Notes: generated by a model not told the origin, from the sequence alone. Positions 50,402 through 59,460 are shown, numbered from the stretch's first letter. The stretch: DNA of 64,000 nt from Lutimaribacter_A marinistellae (GCF_042648365.1 NZ_JBHRXI010000010.1:372001-436000); one strand, 5' to 3'. Numbers and translations: made by a program.

Positions 50402-51228
50402 GATCAGTCTTTTCGCCGTGGTACGCTTGGTCTGGGCGCCGTGACCCGGAAAACCACGTCTGCATAAACGTCGCGACCTATGGTCCCGGTGGGCGCTTTA
50501 CGATGACTGATCGCGGCCGTACGGCGCTGAGGCAAAGTACGCGCACTTTCACCGTCGGCCCGTCGGCGCTTCATTGGGAAGGCGACCGCTTGGTCATAGA
50601 TGTGGACGAGATAGGCGCCCCGCCTCTCGTTTCGCGATTGCGCGGGCGGATCAGCCTGCACCCCCATGCGGTCACGGCGGTCGAAATGCCCCTTACCCCG
50701 GACGGAGCCCATATCTGGCGACCTTTTGCGCCCAGTGCCGACATCTCGGTCGATCTCGACGCACCCGGCTGGAAATGGCAGGGGCACGGGTATTTCGACG
50801 CGAATTTCGGGACACGAGCGCTGGAGGCAGATTTCACCTATTGGACTTGGGGCCGGTTCCCGACCCGTGGCGGTGCCACTTGTTTTTATGACGCGACGCG
50901 CCGAGATGGAACACACTTGGCATGCGCCGTAAGATTCGACGCCACCGGGGCTGCGCGAGTGGTCACACCGCCGCCCAAGGCCCCCCTGAAGCGTTCGCTC
51001 TGGCAGGTCAGGCGCGAAACCCGCGCAGACTTGGGATTTTCTCCCCATCAGGTCAAACCGATGCTGGACGCCCCGTTTTACACGCGAAGCGCTGTACGGA
51101 CGTCGATAGACGGCGAGATCACTACCGGCGTGCACGAGGCTCTGGACCTTCGTCGTTTTCGATCCGCATTGTTGAAACCGATGCTGGCGGTCCGGGTTCC
51201 GCGACGGGCGCGCTGGAAGTTCGACTAA
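50293..51228 (+). CDS. crtC: Hydroxyneurosporene (acyclic carotenoid) 1,2-hydratase CrtC, start uncertain
   Basis: Adds water to the 1,2 double bond of neurosporene-type carotenoids. Conserved sequence begins ERPNFALAVPPDGYAWWYVDG and continues with IAFIGSVFSPWYAW and HVCINVATYG, then to a normal C-terminus, about 311 residues from position 50293. No ATG, GTG or TTG exists in this frame between 50020 and 50502. The ATG at 50288 is in the crtD frame, one base off. A CTG at 50311 is in frame; the ATG at 50503 would cut away conserved residues. The start is therefore a rare codon, or a base is missing. Convergent with tspO. Confidence 0.85.
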   Translation, partial: ERPNFALAVPPDGYAWWYVDGISADGSRAISIIAFIGSVFSPWYAWSGRRDPENHVCINVATYGPGGRFTMTDRGRTALRQSTRTFTVGPSALHWEGDRLVIDVDEIGAPPLVSRLRGRISLHPHAVTAVEMPLTPDGAHIWRPFAPSADISVDLDAPGWKWQGHGYFDANFGTRALEADFTYWTWGRFPTRGGATCFYDATRRDGTHLACAVRFDATGAARVVTPPPKAPLKRSLWQVRRETRADLGFSPHQVKPMLDAPFYTRSAVRTSIDGEITTGVHEALDLRRFRSALLKPMLAVRVPRRARWKFD

Positions 51229-51689
51229 GCCGCCGCCTCTTCCGGGTTCATACGCATCACGGTAAAGTTCAACGCCCACGCAACACTTACCCAAATCAGG
51301 TAAGGCACGAACATCAGCCCGGCAATGAAATCGATCTGCCAAAGCGCGATCAACGTGGCCGCAACGGAAAGCCAAAGCGCCGACAGCACCACCAGGCCAG
51401 CCCGGATCTTGCGCAGTCCGAAAAACACGGGTGTCCAAAGCGTGTTCAACGCGATTTGCAATGCCCACAGCGCCATGGCGAGGCCGTTTTCCGGCTCGAT
51501 GGCAGCGCGCGCGCCGGCATAGGCCATGCAGAGATAGAGCGTAGTCCATGCAACCGGAAACAGCCAATCCGGTGGTGTCCAGCTTGGCTTGTTCAATTGC
51601 TTGTACCACTCACCCGGCGGAAACATCGCGCCGGTAGCGCCTGCCGAAAAGCACGCGGCGAGGAAAATCGCAAACAGGATCCAGATCAT
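51225..51689 (-). CDS. tspO: Tryptophan-rich sensory protein TspO (CrtK)
   Basis: Outer-membrane-linked five-helix tetrapyrrole-binding protein, in Rhodobacter a negative modulator of photosynthesis genes under oxygen. The 154-residue product shows the family's WYKQLNKPSWTPPDWLFPVAW (about 28-48, split here) and a Trp/Tyr-rich helix pattern (WTTLYLCMAYAGARA). It lies 6 bp after crtB on the same strand and overlaps the crtC stop on the other strand by 4 bp. Confidence 0.93.
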   Translation of the reverse strand: MIWILFAIFLAACFSAGATGAMFPPGEWYKQLNKPSWTPPDWLFPVAWTTLYLCMAYAGARAAIEPENGLAMALWALQIALNTLWTPVFFGLRKIRAGLVVLSALWLSVAATLIALWQIDFIAGLMFVPYLIWVSVAWALNFTVMRMNPEEAAA

Positions 51690-51695
51690 GCGATC

Positions 51696-52736
51696 CTACC
51701 TAGCCGTTGGCAATGGCCGTATCAATGCTGCGCGACGCTCCGCCTCTCGGGATTTCAACACCACCAAGCTTTCGTGCAGGGTGTCACTCCAGTCACGTTG
51801 TGGTGCCTGCTGCCGCGCCGCTGCCGCGACAAGGAATTCAGTCTCGGGCAAGGGTCGAGCATGGATCACGGGAGAGAGCGGCGTCGCCATAGTCATGCCC
51901 GCCCGTAAAACAGAAAGACCAAGTCGGCCGAGCTTTCGACCGGCACTCGTGCGTGCGCGCCGAGTGATGGAGTCATACCCGTTTCGCGCGACGATCCGTC
52001 CGATATCGGCATAGATGTACCGTGCGGCATAGATCCCGGGCCGCGCATCCAACGGCAACAGGGCGATCCCTGTTTCCGCTCGGCTATAAAGACGCTCAGC
52101 CTCGCGCAACAACCGTCGGATTACGCTGGACAAACCTTCGCCAATTCGCGGCGCGGCAAGAAAAGCTTTGGGCTCGATATCTTCCTCGGAAAGCCATTCC
52201 AGAGGCAGGTACAACCTCCCTTCGCGAGCATCTTCTCCGACGTCGCGGGCTATGTTGGTCAATTGCATGGCAACGCCCAGATCGCAGGCGCGCGCGAGGG
52301 CGTCAGCACCCCGCTTGCGCATCAACACACACATCATTGCACCCACTGTCGAGGCCACGCGTGCCGAGTAGGACCTCAACTCCTCAAGACTGGCGTAACG
52401 GCGTTCCATCGCATCCCAGGCCAAACCTTCCAGCAAGGCTTCGGGCAAGGCACGGGGCATTTCGAACTGCTCGACAACCGCCGTAAAGGCCCTGTCCGCC
52501 GGGGCATTGTCCGGCCGTCCGGCGTAGGCTTTTTCCAACCTCTCGTGAAGGTCGAGAACGGCACGCGCCTTCGCCTCCTGCAGATCCACGGCATCGTCGG
52601 CCAACCGACAAAACGCATAAAGTGCCAAGGCAGGGTCGCGAACCCTTGCGGGCAACAGGCGCGAAGCGGTGTGGAAGGAAAGCGATCCATGTCGGATCGC
52701 TTCCACGCAATGTGCCATGTCTTCTGCGTCGATCAT
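51696..52736 (-). CDS. crtB: Phytoene synthase CrtB
   Basis: Head-to-head condensation of two geranylgeranyl diphosphates to phytoene. The 346-residue product has the aspartate motifs AFCRLADDAVD (about 42-52) and NIARDVGEDAREGRLYLP, typical of squalene/phytoene synthases. The ATG at 52736 overlaps the crtI stop (ATGA); a longer upstream frame lies inside crtI and was rejected. Confidence 0.96.
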   Translation of the reverse strand: MIDAEDMAHCVEAIRHGSLSFHTASRLLPARVRDPALALYAFCRLADDAVDLQEAKARAVLDLHERLEKAYAGRPDNAPADRAFTAVVEQFEMPRALPEALLEGLAWDAMERRYASLEELRSYSARVASTVGAMMCVLMRKRGADALARACDLGVAMQLTNIARDVGEDAREGRLYLPLEWLSEEDIEPKAFLAAPRIGEGLSSVIRRLLREAERLYSRAETGIALLPLDARPGIYAARYIYADIGRIVARNGYDSITRRARTSAGRKLGRLGLSVLRAGMTMATPLSPVIHARPLPETEFLVAAAARQQAPQRDWSDTLHESLVVLKSREAERRAALIRPLPTAR

Positions 52737-54286
52737 GATTGCACCAAGGTTTGTGGCAGTGGAACCAGTTGGGCCAGCACTTCGGCGCTCCCGATCACTC
52801 CGGGCAGACCAGCGCCGGGATGCGTTCCGGCCCCGACAAGAAACAGGCCCTCGGCTTCTTCGCTGATGTTGTGTGGACGGAACCACGCACTTTGCAGAAT
52901 GCGCGGTTCGATCGAAAACCCACTGCCGTGCGGGCTCAGGTAGCGGTCCCGGAACGTCTCGGGGGTATAGACCAGCGACTCGGTCAAATGCTCGCCAAGA
53001 CCAGGCAACAGGTCGCGCTCCAACACGCTCTGCACACGCGCGCGATAAGTCTCTGCCATTTTGTTCCAGTCCACCGGTTCATCATGGCCGAGATGCGGCA
53101 CCGGACTGAGAGCATAAAACGTATCCCCGCCATCCGGAGCGACACTGGGGTCCGTCACGCTGGGGCGATGGACGTAAAGGCTCATGTCCTTCGCCAATCG
53201 CCCCTTCAGGAAGATGTCCTTGACCAGACCGCGATAGCGCGGACCGTTCAGGATCGTGTGATGACCGACATCGGACCATTTCTCGCGTGTCCCGCGTGTT
53301 CCGAAATACCAGACGAAAAGCCCCATGGACCATCGCGACCTCTTCAGCCGCGCCCCAGTCCAGCGCCGCCTTTTGTGACCTCTGAGCAGGCGGTCATATG
53401 TGTGGCCGGCATCTGCGTTCGACACGACGATATTCGCCGGGATCACCTCACCGCCTGTCAGCGTCACGCCTCTTGCGCGTCCATCGGCAACGCGGATCTC
53501 GTCAACCTCGACCTCTTGCCGAACGCGACCACCCTGTTCCTCGATCACACGAACCATCGCCTGTGCCATTGCCGAGACGCCACCCATCGCGTAGTGAACA
53601 CCGAATTCCGCTTCGAGATGGCTCACCAACGCGTACATCGAGGTTACATGGAACGGGTCCCCTCCAATGAAAAGCGGATGGAACGACAGCGCCATCCGCA
53701 ACCTTTCGTCCTTGACACACCGCGCGGCATAGCCGTGAACCGACCGGTCGGCCCGCAGTTTCGCGAAAGTCGGCAATACCCGAACAAGATCGCCCAACCG
53801 GTGCATTGACCGGCGTCCAAGATCCTCGAACCCGAACCAATAGCGTGTTTCGGCCCCTGCAAGGAACTTGCGGTATCCGTCGACATCCCCGGGTGACAGG
53901 CGCGCAACCTCGGCTTCCATTTCCGACCGGTCTTGCCGCATGGTGAAGCAGCTGCCATCGGGCCAGCGGATTTCATAGAATGGGTCCAGTGGACGCAGGT
54001 CGACATCATCCTCGAACTGCCGCCCACAGGCGGCCCACAATTCCCGGAATACCTGAGGCACGGTAACAATCGTGGGGCCAAGATCGAACCGATGCCCGCC
54101 TTTCACCACGGCTGAACCCCTCCCGCCAGGCACGTCGAGCCGGTCCAGCACGGTCACACGATAGCCCATCGCCCCCAACCGCATTGCCGAGGCAAGCCCG
54201 CCAAGCCCCGCGCCGATGACCACCGCGTGCGCTCGGGGAGAGGCACCGGAATCCGACAGAAAGGCAGGGTCGAAGCGTGTCAACAT
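52733..54286 (-). CDS. crtI: Phytoene desaturase CrtI
   Basis: FAD enzyme that desaturates phytoene, here presumably three times to neurosporene. The 517-residue product has the N-terminal FAD motif VVIGAGLGGLASAMRLGAMG (about 22-41) and the C-terminal LVGAGTHPGAGLPGVIGSAE. The start ATG lies 17 bp from a PpsR palindrome shared with crtA. Forms an operon crtI-crtB-tspO. Confidence 0.96.
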   Translation of the reverse strand: MLTRFDPAFLSDSGASPRAHAVVIGAGLGGLASAMRLGAMGYRVTVLDRLDVPGGRGSAVVKGGHRFDLGPTIVTVPQVFRELWAACGRQFEDDVDLRPLDPFYEIRWPDGSCFTMRQDRSEMEAEVARLSPGDVDGYRKFLAGAETRYWFGFEDLGRRSMHRLGDLVRVLPTFAKLRADRSVHGYAARCVKDERLRMALSFHPLFIGGDPFHVTSMYALVSHLEAEFGVHYAMGGVSAMAQAMVRVIEEQGGRVRQEVEVDEIRVADGRARGVTLTGGEVIPANIVVSNADAGHTYDRLLRGHKRRRWTGARLKRSRWSMGLFVWYFGTRGTREKWSDVGHHTILNGPRYRGLVKDIFLKGRLAKDMSLYVHRPSVTDPSVAPDGGDTFYALSPVPHLGHDEPVDWNKMAETYRARVQSVLERDLLPGLGEHLTESLVYTPETFRDRYLSPHGSGFSIEPRILQSAWFRPHNISEEAEGLFLVGAGTHPGAGLPGVIGSAEVLAQLVPLPQTLVQS

Positions 54287-54302
54287 TCATCCAGCCTACT
54301 AC

Positions 54303-54320
54303 TGTAAGCTAAAGTTGACA
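54303..54320. promoter_or_regulatory. PpsR/CrtJ palindrome between crtI and crtA
   Basis: Exact TGT-N12-ACA match (TGTAAGCTAAAGTTGACA). The TTGACA faces crtA. The site lies 16 bp from the crtI start codon and 73 bp from the proposed crtA start, so it can control crtIB-tspO and crtA-bchIDO. Confidence 0.8.
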
Positions 54321-54393
54321 ATTAGGCATTCCGCCTCTTTCCTCAAACGAAGGCAGATGCAAGACTTGTGGCATCAACCGGAGGGTCCCACCG

Positions 54394-55098
54394 ATTCAAA
54401 CCGCCAGCCTCACCTTCTACCGGTTTACCGGTGCAGCCCGCATCTGGGCCTTTGCCATGATGGGCCTCGCGCGCCCCGCAATGGCGCGGATCGAGGGGAT
54501 CGGATTCTGGAAGTTGTGTGGCTCGGGAACAGGAGAGGGGTTCACCCCCGTGCCCAATACCGGTGTCTACGCAATACTTGCGACATGGCCCGATCTGGTC
54601 ACAGCGCGAAAGCAGACCGTCGAGGCGCGGATTTTCCGGCGCTACGCATCACACGCCACTGAAAGCTGGACGCTCTTTCTTGCCCCGACATCGTCGCGCG
54701 GGGAATGGTCGGGTGTTACGCCTTTCGTACCCGAACATGGCGATACGCACGGGCCTGTCGCGGCGCTTACCCGGGCGACCCTTCGTCCCTCGCGCGCCTT
54801 GCGTTTCTGGCGTCGCGTGCCCGACATCAGCGCGGTGATCGGTGCCGACCCCAATGTCGCCTTCAAGATAGGGATCGGAGAGGTGCCGCTGTTGCACCAG
54901 ATCACCTTTTCCATTTGGCCCGATACCGAAAGCATGGCCGCCTTCGCCCGCGCGGACGGGCCGCATGCAAACGCGATCAAGGCAGTGCGGGACGGCGAAT
55001 GGTTCCGGGAAGAACTCTATGCCCGCTTCCGCATCCTGGGGGATCGTGGAACATGGGCAGGACGCGCGCCCCTTGCCACTCTGAAGGAAACTCCATGA
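54394..55098 (+). CDS. crtA: Spheroidene monooxygenase CrtA, probable ATT start
   Basis: Introduces the C2 keto group, turning spheroidene into spheroidenone in the presence of oxygen. The conserved N-terminus (QTASLTFYRFTGAARIWAFA) is encoded upstream of the first ATG (54457). In that frame the only suitable codon is ATT at 54394-54396, placed 8 bases after a GGAGGG Shine-Dalgarno (54380-54385). This gives 234 residues, near family length. Downstream hallmarks are MMGLARP and IGFWKLCGSGTGEGFTPVPN. If the ATG at 54457 were used, the first beta strand would be lost. The stop overlaps bchI. Confidence 0.88.
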   Translation: MQTASLTFYRFTGAARIWAFAMMGLARPAMARIEGIGFWKLCGSGTGEGFTPVPNTGVYAILATWPDLVTARKQTVEARIFRRYASHATESWTLFLAPTSSRGEWSGVTPFVPEHGDTHGPVAALTRATLRPSRALRFWRRVPDISAVIGADPNVAFKIGIGEVPLLHQITFSIWPDTESMAAFARADGPHANAIKAVRDGEWFREELYARFRILGDRGTWAGRAPLATLKETP

Positions 55099-56099
55099 CG
55101 ACCCCCTTTCCGTTCTCCGCCATCGTTGGCCAATACGAAATGAAGCGCGCAATGGTCCTCACCGCCATCGACCCGGGACTGGGGGGCGTCTTAGTCTTTG
55201 GCGACAGAGGCACCGGAAAATCGACAGCCGTCCGTGCGCTGGCGGCGCTATTGCCCCCAATTACCGTCGTTGCGGGTTGTCCCGTGAATTCGGCCACCGC
55301 GCGTGACATTCCAGATTGGACCGACGTCAAGGACACGGCGCTGATCGAGCGCCCGACACCTGTCGTCGACCTGCCGCTTGGCGTGACCGAGGACCGCGTG
55401 ACCGGTGCCCTAGATATCGAACGCGCTTTGACACAAGGGGAAAAGGCTTTCGAACCCGGCCTGCTGGCGCGTGCAAACCGAGGCTACCTTTACATCGATG
55501 AGGTGAACCTGCTCGAGGACCATATCGTCGATCTCCTGCTGGACGTGGCGCAATCGGGGATGAACATGGTCGAGCGAGAAGGCCTGTCAATCCGCCACCC
55601 CGCGCGCTTCGTTCTCGTCGGGTCGGGCAATCCCGAAGAGGGAGAGCTTCGTCCGCAACTGCTCGACCGGTTCGGACTGTCGGTGGAGGTGAGTTCGCCC
55701 GACAACGTCGAAGAAAGAGTCGAAGTGATACGGCGACGCACGGAGTTCGAGACCGATCACGAAGCCTTCATGGCCCGATGGCAGGCCGAAGACGCCAGGC
55801 TGCGTGACCGCATCCTAGCCGCGCGAGACGCTCTCGGGCAAACGATCACATCGGACGATGTCCTCACGGATTGCGCACGGCTCAGCATGGCGCTTGGCAC
55901 CGATGGCTTGAGGGGTGAGCTCACGTTATTGCGCGCGGCGCGTGCTCTGGCCGCGTTGGAACAGGCAGGCGAAGTCAACCGAGTTCACTTGCGTCAGGCC
56001 GCGCCGCTGGCACTCAGCCACCGTCTGCGGCGCGATCCGCTGGACGAGGCAGGGTCGGGCGCGCGCGTTTCACGCGTTGTGGCGGAAACCCTTCCATGA
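55095..56099 (+). CDS. bchI: Magnesium chelatase AAA+ subunit BchI
   Basis: ATPase motor of Mg-chelatase that forms hexameric rings with BchD. The 334-residue product has Walker A GDRGTGKS (36-43), Walker B-like YLYIDEVNLLED and sensor regions typical of the family (VGSGNPEEGELRPQLLDRFG). The ATG overlaps the crtA stop; a longer upstream frame is inside crtA. Confidence 0.97.
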   Translation: MTTPFPFSAIVGQYEMKRAMVLTAIDPGLGGVLVFGDRGTGKSTAVRALAALLPPITVVAGCPVNSATARDIPDWTDVKDTALIERPTPVVDLPLGVTEDRVTGALDIERALTQGEKAFEPGLLARANRGYLYIDEVNLLEDHIVDLLLDVAQSGMNMVEREGLSIRHPARFVLVGSGNPEEGELRPQLLDRFGLSVEVSSPDNVEERVEVIRRRTEFETDHEAFMARWQAEDARLRDRILAARDALGQTITSDDVLTDCARLSMALGTDGLRGELTLLRAARALAALEQAGEVNRVHLRQAAPLALSHRLRRDPLDEAGSGARVSRVVAETLP

Positions 56100-57760
56100 T
56101 CGCGGCTGACAAACTCAGGGCCGACCGCGCACTTGCGGCGCTATGCGTCGATCCAGCTGGCCTGAAAGGCATGGTGATCCGCGCGCGCCCCGGACCCGTG
56201 CGACAAGCTTGGGACGAAGCGCTTTCGCGTTTGGCCCTACCACTGCGCCGCATTCATCCCGGCCTTGATGATACGCAGCTCTTTGGAGGGTTGAACGTTG
56301 CAGCGTCAATCGCCTCTGGCCACATGATACGCGACGCGGGCCTTGCAGAATCGGCCGCAGTGATCGTCCTGCCGATGGCCGAACGCACACCTCCGGGTCT
56401 CGCCGCGCGGCTCGGACAATTGCTCGACGCCGACACGGGTCATGCCTTGATTCTCTTGGACGAAGGCGCCGAGCCGGAAGAGATGTCACCGCCTGCCCTG
56501 GCCGAGCGGCTGGCGTTTCATCTCGACCTCTCCGGTTTCCGTGCCGCAGATGCACAACCAAGCCTGCCTGCGTCGGCCGATATCGACCGCGCGCAGGCGA
56601 ACCTCCATTCGGTAGTCGTTCTACCAGAGGCCGTATACACGCTTACCGTAACGGCAGCGCGGCTCGGCATCGCAAGCCTTCGCGCACCGCTCCTTGCCTT
56701 GCGTTGCGCACGCGCATTGGTCGCGCTGGAGGGGGACGACATTGTAACGGATGAGCACCTGCGTGAAGCCGCGGAACTTGTGTATCCCTGCCGCGCGACA
56801 CAGATTCCCGAAGAACCGCAGGAACCACCTGAGGATACCCCCGAGCGACAAAACGGGGACCAAACGGAGGGCGACGGAAACAACAGTCTGCCACCCGAGG
56901 ATATGTTGATCAAATCGGTGGCCGCGTGCCTGCCAGACGGGCTTCTTGCGGCGAGGGACAAGGCCCGCACCCTGCGCGGTGCAAAGGGAAGCGGTGCGGG
57001 TCAGCGACGCAAGGGCAATCGGCGCGGCAGACCACTTCCACCACGTCCGGGCAGACCGGATGGCCGCGCCCGGATTGACGTTTTCGCCACGTTGCGAGCC
57101 GCCGCGCCGTGGCAAGCACTGCGCCGCAAGTCTCGAGAAACTGATCAAAAACTCATTATCCACCCCTCTGACATTCGCCTGCGCCGCTACGAAGACCGTT
57201 CCGATCGGCTGGTGATTTTCGCTGTCGATGCCTCCGGCTCTGCCGCCATGGCCCGTATGGCCGAGGCCAAGGGTGCCGTCGAAATCCTGCTGGCAGAAGC
57301 CTATGCTCAGCGTGATCAAGTGGCACTTGTGGCATTTCGCAAGGAGGGCGCAGAATTGCTGCTGCCCCCAACCCGCGCATTAGTACAGGCCAAGCGCCGC
57401 CTGCAAGCTTTGCCGGGCGGCGGAGGCACTCCGCTTGCCGCAGGTATTCGTGCGGCCATAGACATCGCCTTGCATGCGCGACGTGGCGGACTTGCCCCTA
57501 CCTTGGCCGTGCTAACCGATGGGCGCGCCAATATTGCGCTCGATGGAGGGGCAAGCCGCGCACGGGCAAGAGAAGATACAAATGCCATGGCCGTTGCTTG
57601 GCACCAACTCGGTTTGCCTGGTCTCGTCATCGACACCTCTCCGCGGGCTGGCCCCGACAGCGCGGCGCTCGCCGAGTGGCTGGGCGCAAGGCACCTTGCC
57701 CTGCCGCGTGCCGATTCACGCCGTATCAGCACTGCCGCAAAATCGGCACTGGCGAGCTGA
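56096..57760 (+). CDS. bchD: Magnesium chelatase subunit BchD
   Basis: Platform subunit of Mg-chelatase. The 554-residue product has a degenerate AAA+ N-terminal half without a proper P-loop, an acidic Pro-rich linker (EEPQEPPEDTPERQNGDQ, about 240-260), then a C-terminal von Willebrand A domain (about 365-554) with the metal site FAVDASGSAAMARMA. Coupled to bchI by an ATGA overlap. Confidence 0.96.
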   Translation: MIAADKLRADRALAALCVDPAGLKGMVIRARPGPVRQAWDEALSRLALPLRRIHPGLDDTQLFGGLNVAASIASGHMIRDAGLAESAAVIVLPMAERTPPGLAARLGQLLDADTGHALILLDEGAEPEEMSPPALAERLAFHLDLSGFRAADAQPSLPASADIDRAQANLHSVVVLPEAVYTLTVTAARLGIASLRAPLLALRCARALVALEGDDIVTDEHLREAAELVYPCRATQIPEEPQEPPEDTPERQNGDQTEGDGNNSLPPEDMLIKSVAACLPDGLLAARDKARTLRGAKGSGAGQRRKGNRRGRPLPPRPGRPDGRARIDVFATLRAAAPWQALRRKSRETDQKLIIHPSDIRLRRYEDRSDRLVIFAVDASGSAAMARMAEAKGAVEILLAEAYAQRDQVALVAFRKEGAELLLPPTRALVQAKRRLQALPGGGGTPLAAGIRAAIDIALHARRGGLAPTLAVLTDGRANIALDGGASRARAREDTNAMAVAWHQLGLPGLVIDTSPRAGPDSAALAEWLGARHLALPRADSRRISTAAKSALAS

Positions 57761-57764
57761 AGGC

Positions 57765-58622
57765 ATGGATTGGGACCGCGACCTGGCCACCTGGCCGCTC
57801 AATCATCTGTCGCGCCGCGTCGCGTCGCCTCCGCACCGCTGGCACATCCAGGAAAGCGGAAGCGGGCCGGTGATCCTTCTTCTGCATGGCGCAGGTGCAT
57901 CAACCCATACATGGCGCCACCTTTTCCCTCGGCTGGAGAGCAATAACCGGGTCGTCGCAATCGATTTGCCCGGCCAAGGCTTCACTCGCATGGGATCTCC
58001 GGCACGCTGCGGATTGACGGCAATGAGCGCGGATATCGGCACCCTGTGCCAGACGCTCGACCTGCGCCCAGCCCTTGTGGTGGGGCATTCGGCCGGTGGC
58101 GCAATTGCCTTGGATCTGGCGCAACGCCTCCCTGACTCCCCGGCTGTTGTTACGATCAACGCCGCTCTCGGGCGCTTTGACGGCATGGCTGGCTGGCTTT
58201 TTCCGCTGCTTGCCAAGCTGCTCGCGATTACGCCCTTCACTGCCGTCGCCTTCACGGCCGGAGGTCCCAACCCCGCCCGTGCGCGACGCCTGATCGAGGG
58301 AACCGGTTCTCATATCGATGCCGACGGATTGGATCTGTATGCCCGGCTCATCTCCGACCCATCCCATGTCGACGCTACGCTGAAGATGATGTCGCAGTGG
58401 GATATCGATCCGCTGCTGGACCGGCTTTCAGACATCACCGCCCGATGCCTTTTGCTGACAGGAAGTGCTGACACGGCGGTGGCGCCCGAAGTGTCCGCTC
58501 GTGCAACGTCGCTCATACCTGCCGCACGAAACATTGACCTTGCCGGACTGGGCCACCTCGCACATGAGGAAGCCCCCGACACAGTTTCAGACCATATTCT
58601 GGACTGGCTGCGACAGGACTGA
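57765..58622 (+). CDS. bchO: Alpha/beta hydrolase BchO
   Basis: Putative accessory hydrolase of the Mg-chelatase operon; exact role not established. The 285-residue product has the oxyanion motif LLLHGAGASTHTW, the nucleophile elbow GHSAGG and a catalytic histidine in GLGHLAHEEAP. The ATG at 57765 is four bases after the bchD stop. End of the photosynthesis cluster in the window. Confidence 0.93.
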   Translation: MDWDRDLATWPLNHLSRRVASPPHRWHIQESGSGPVILLLHGAGASTHTWRHLFPRLESNNRVVAIDLPGQGFTRMGSPARCGLTAMSADIGTLCQTLDLRPALVVGHSAGGAIALDLAQRLPDSPAVVTINAALGRFDGMAGWLFPLLAKLLAITPFTAVAFTAGGPNPARARRLIEGTGSHIDADGLDLYARLISDPSHVDATLKMMSQWDIDPLLDRLSDITARCLLLTGSADTAVAPEVSARATSLIPAARNIDLAGLGHLAHEEAPDTVSDHILDWLRQD

Positions 58623-58626
58623 AAAC

Positions 58627-59322
58627 TCAGGCAGCTCCGGTATTCTGTTCAGCAGACAGCTCGCGCGCCTGTGCGATCCAATCGTCACGCTCGATACGAC
58701 CGCGAAAAGAGAGTTTCTCATCAACCCAAGCAGCATTTTCCGAGGTCCAGGCCGCGATCTGGTGGAAATGGTGCACCCCCAGTTCGTTGAGCTGTTCCTC
58801 CAGTTTCGGACCAACCCCGTTTATCCGCTTCAGATCGTCTGCCTGTGCGGGATCGGCCAGCGCATAAAGCGCAGGTTCATCCCCAGCCGTTGATCCACTC
58901 GCAGGACCGTTGGACTCTGAATCGTATCGCCATGAACCTTTCCTTTCGGACAGTTCCGTTTCTCCTGCCAAAAGGGTCGATTTCAGCGCCGGTTCGGACG
59001 AAACGGCACGAGCGTCGGTCGCGACACTGGGTGCCTCCGGCACCGTTGGGGTTGGACTGGACGTCTCTGTATTGTCCTGTCCAGGCGCATCCCACCCGGG
59101 CACACCTTTCAATCCTTCGAGTGGTCCCCAATGATCGGCAGCCAACCCGCACAGATTGCGCTGGAGAAAGATCGCAATTCCCAAACCTGCAGCTACGCCG
59201 ATAACGGTCGCAAACACGACGGGCATTACGCTTCCAAGAGCAACCGCAAGACCTACGCCAACCAATCCTCCAAGCGTCCAGCATACAACCAGACAGGATG
59301 TTCCCTTTTCCTCCTCCGGCAC
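58627..59322 (-). CDS. Membrane protein with C-terminal helix-hairpin-helix domain
   Basis: Not recognised as a named protein. The 231-residue product has two hydrophobic helices at the N-terminus (about 11-52), a Ser/Thr/Pro-rich linker and a C-terminal domain ADDLKRINGVGPKLEEQLNE followed by GVHHFHQIAAWT. That segment is the HhH-type tail found in several alphaproteobacterial proteins, some annotated as complex-I-related. I chose the GTG at 59322 because GGAGGG lies six bases upstream; an ATG at 59376 has no such site. It is convergent with bchO, 4 bp apart. Confidence 0.75.
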   Translation of the reverse strand: MPEEEKGTSCLVVCWTLGGLVGVGLAVALGSVMPVVFATVIGVAAGLGIAIFLQRNLCGLAADHWGPLEGLKGVPGWDAPGQDNTETSSPTPTVPEAPSVATDARAVSSEPALKSTLLAGETELSERKGSWRYDSESNGPASGSTAGDEPALYALADPAQADDLKRINGVGPKLEEQLNELGVHHFHQIAAWTSENAAWVDEKLSFRGRIERDDWIAQARELSAEQNTGAA

Positions 59323-59441
59323 GACAAACCCTCCATCCTTAGCGCTTCCGACAGGCAATCGGGTTGACCATATCATGAAATGCAGAATGAATCTTGCCCG
59401 CTCTTACCGCTGTTTCAGTTACACAAGGCAAGGAACGTTAC

Positions 59442-59460
59442 CTGCCCAATACTTGGGCAG
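59442..59460 (-). terminator. Hairpin between two minus-strand genes
   Basis: Perfect 8-bp stem (CTGCCCAA / TTGGGCAG) with loop TAC, 31 bp past the stop of the gene ending at 59491. No U-run on the minus strand (GTAACG follows), so terminator function is only possible. The rest of the 59323-59490 gap shows nothing clear. Confidence 0.45.
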
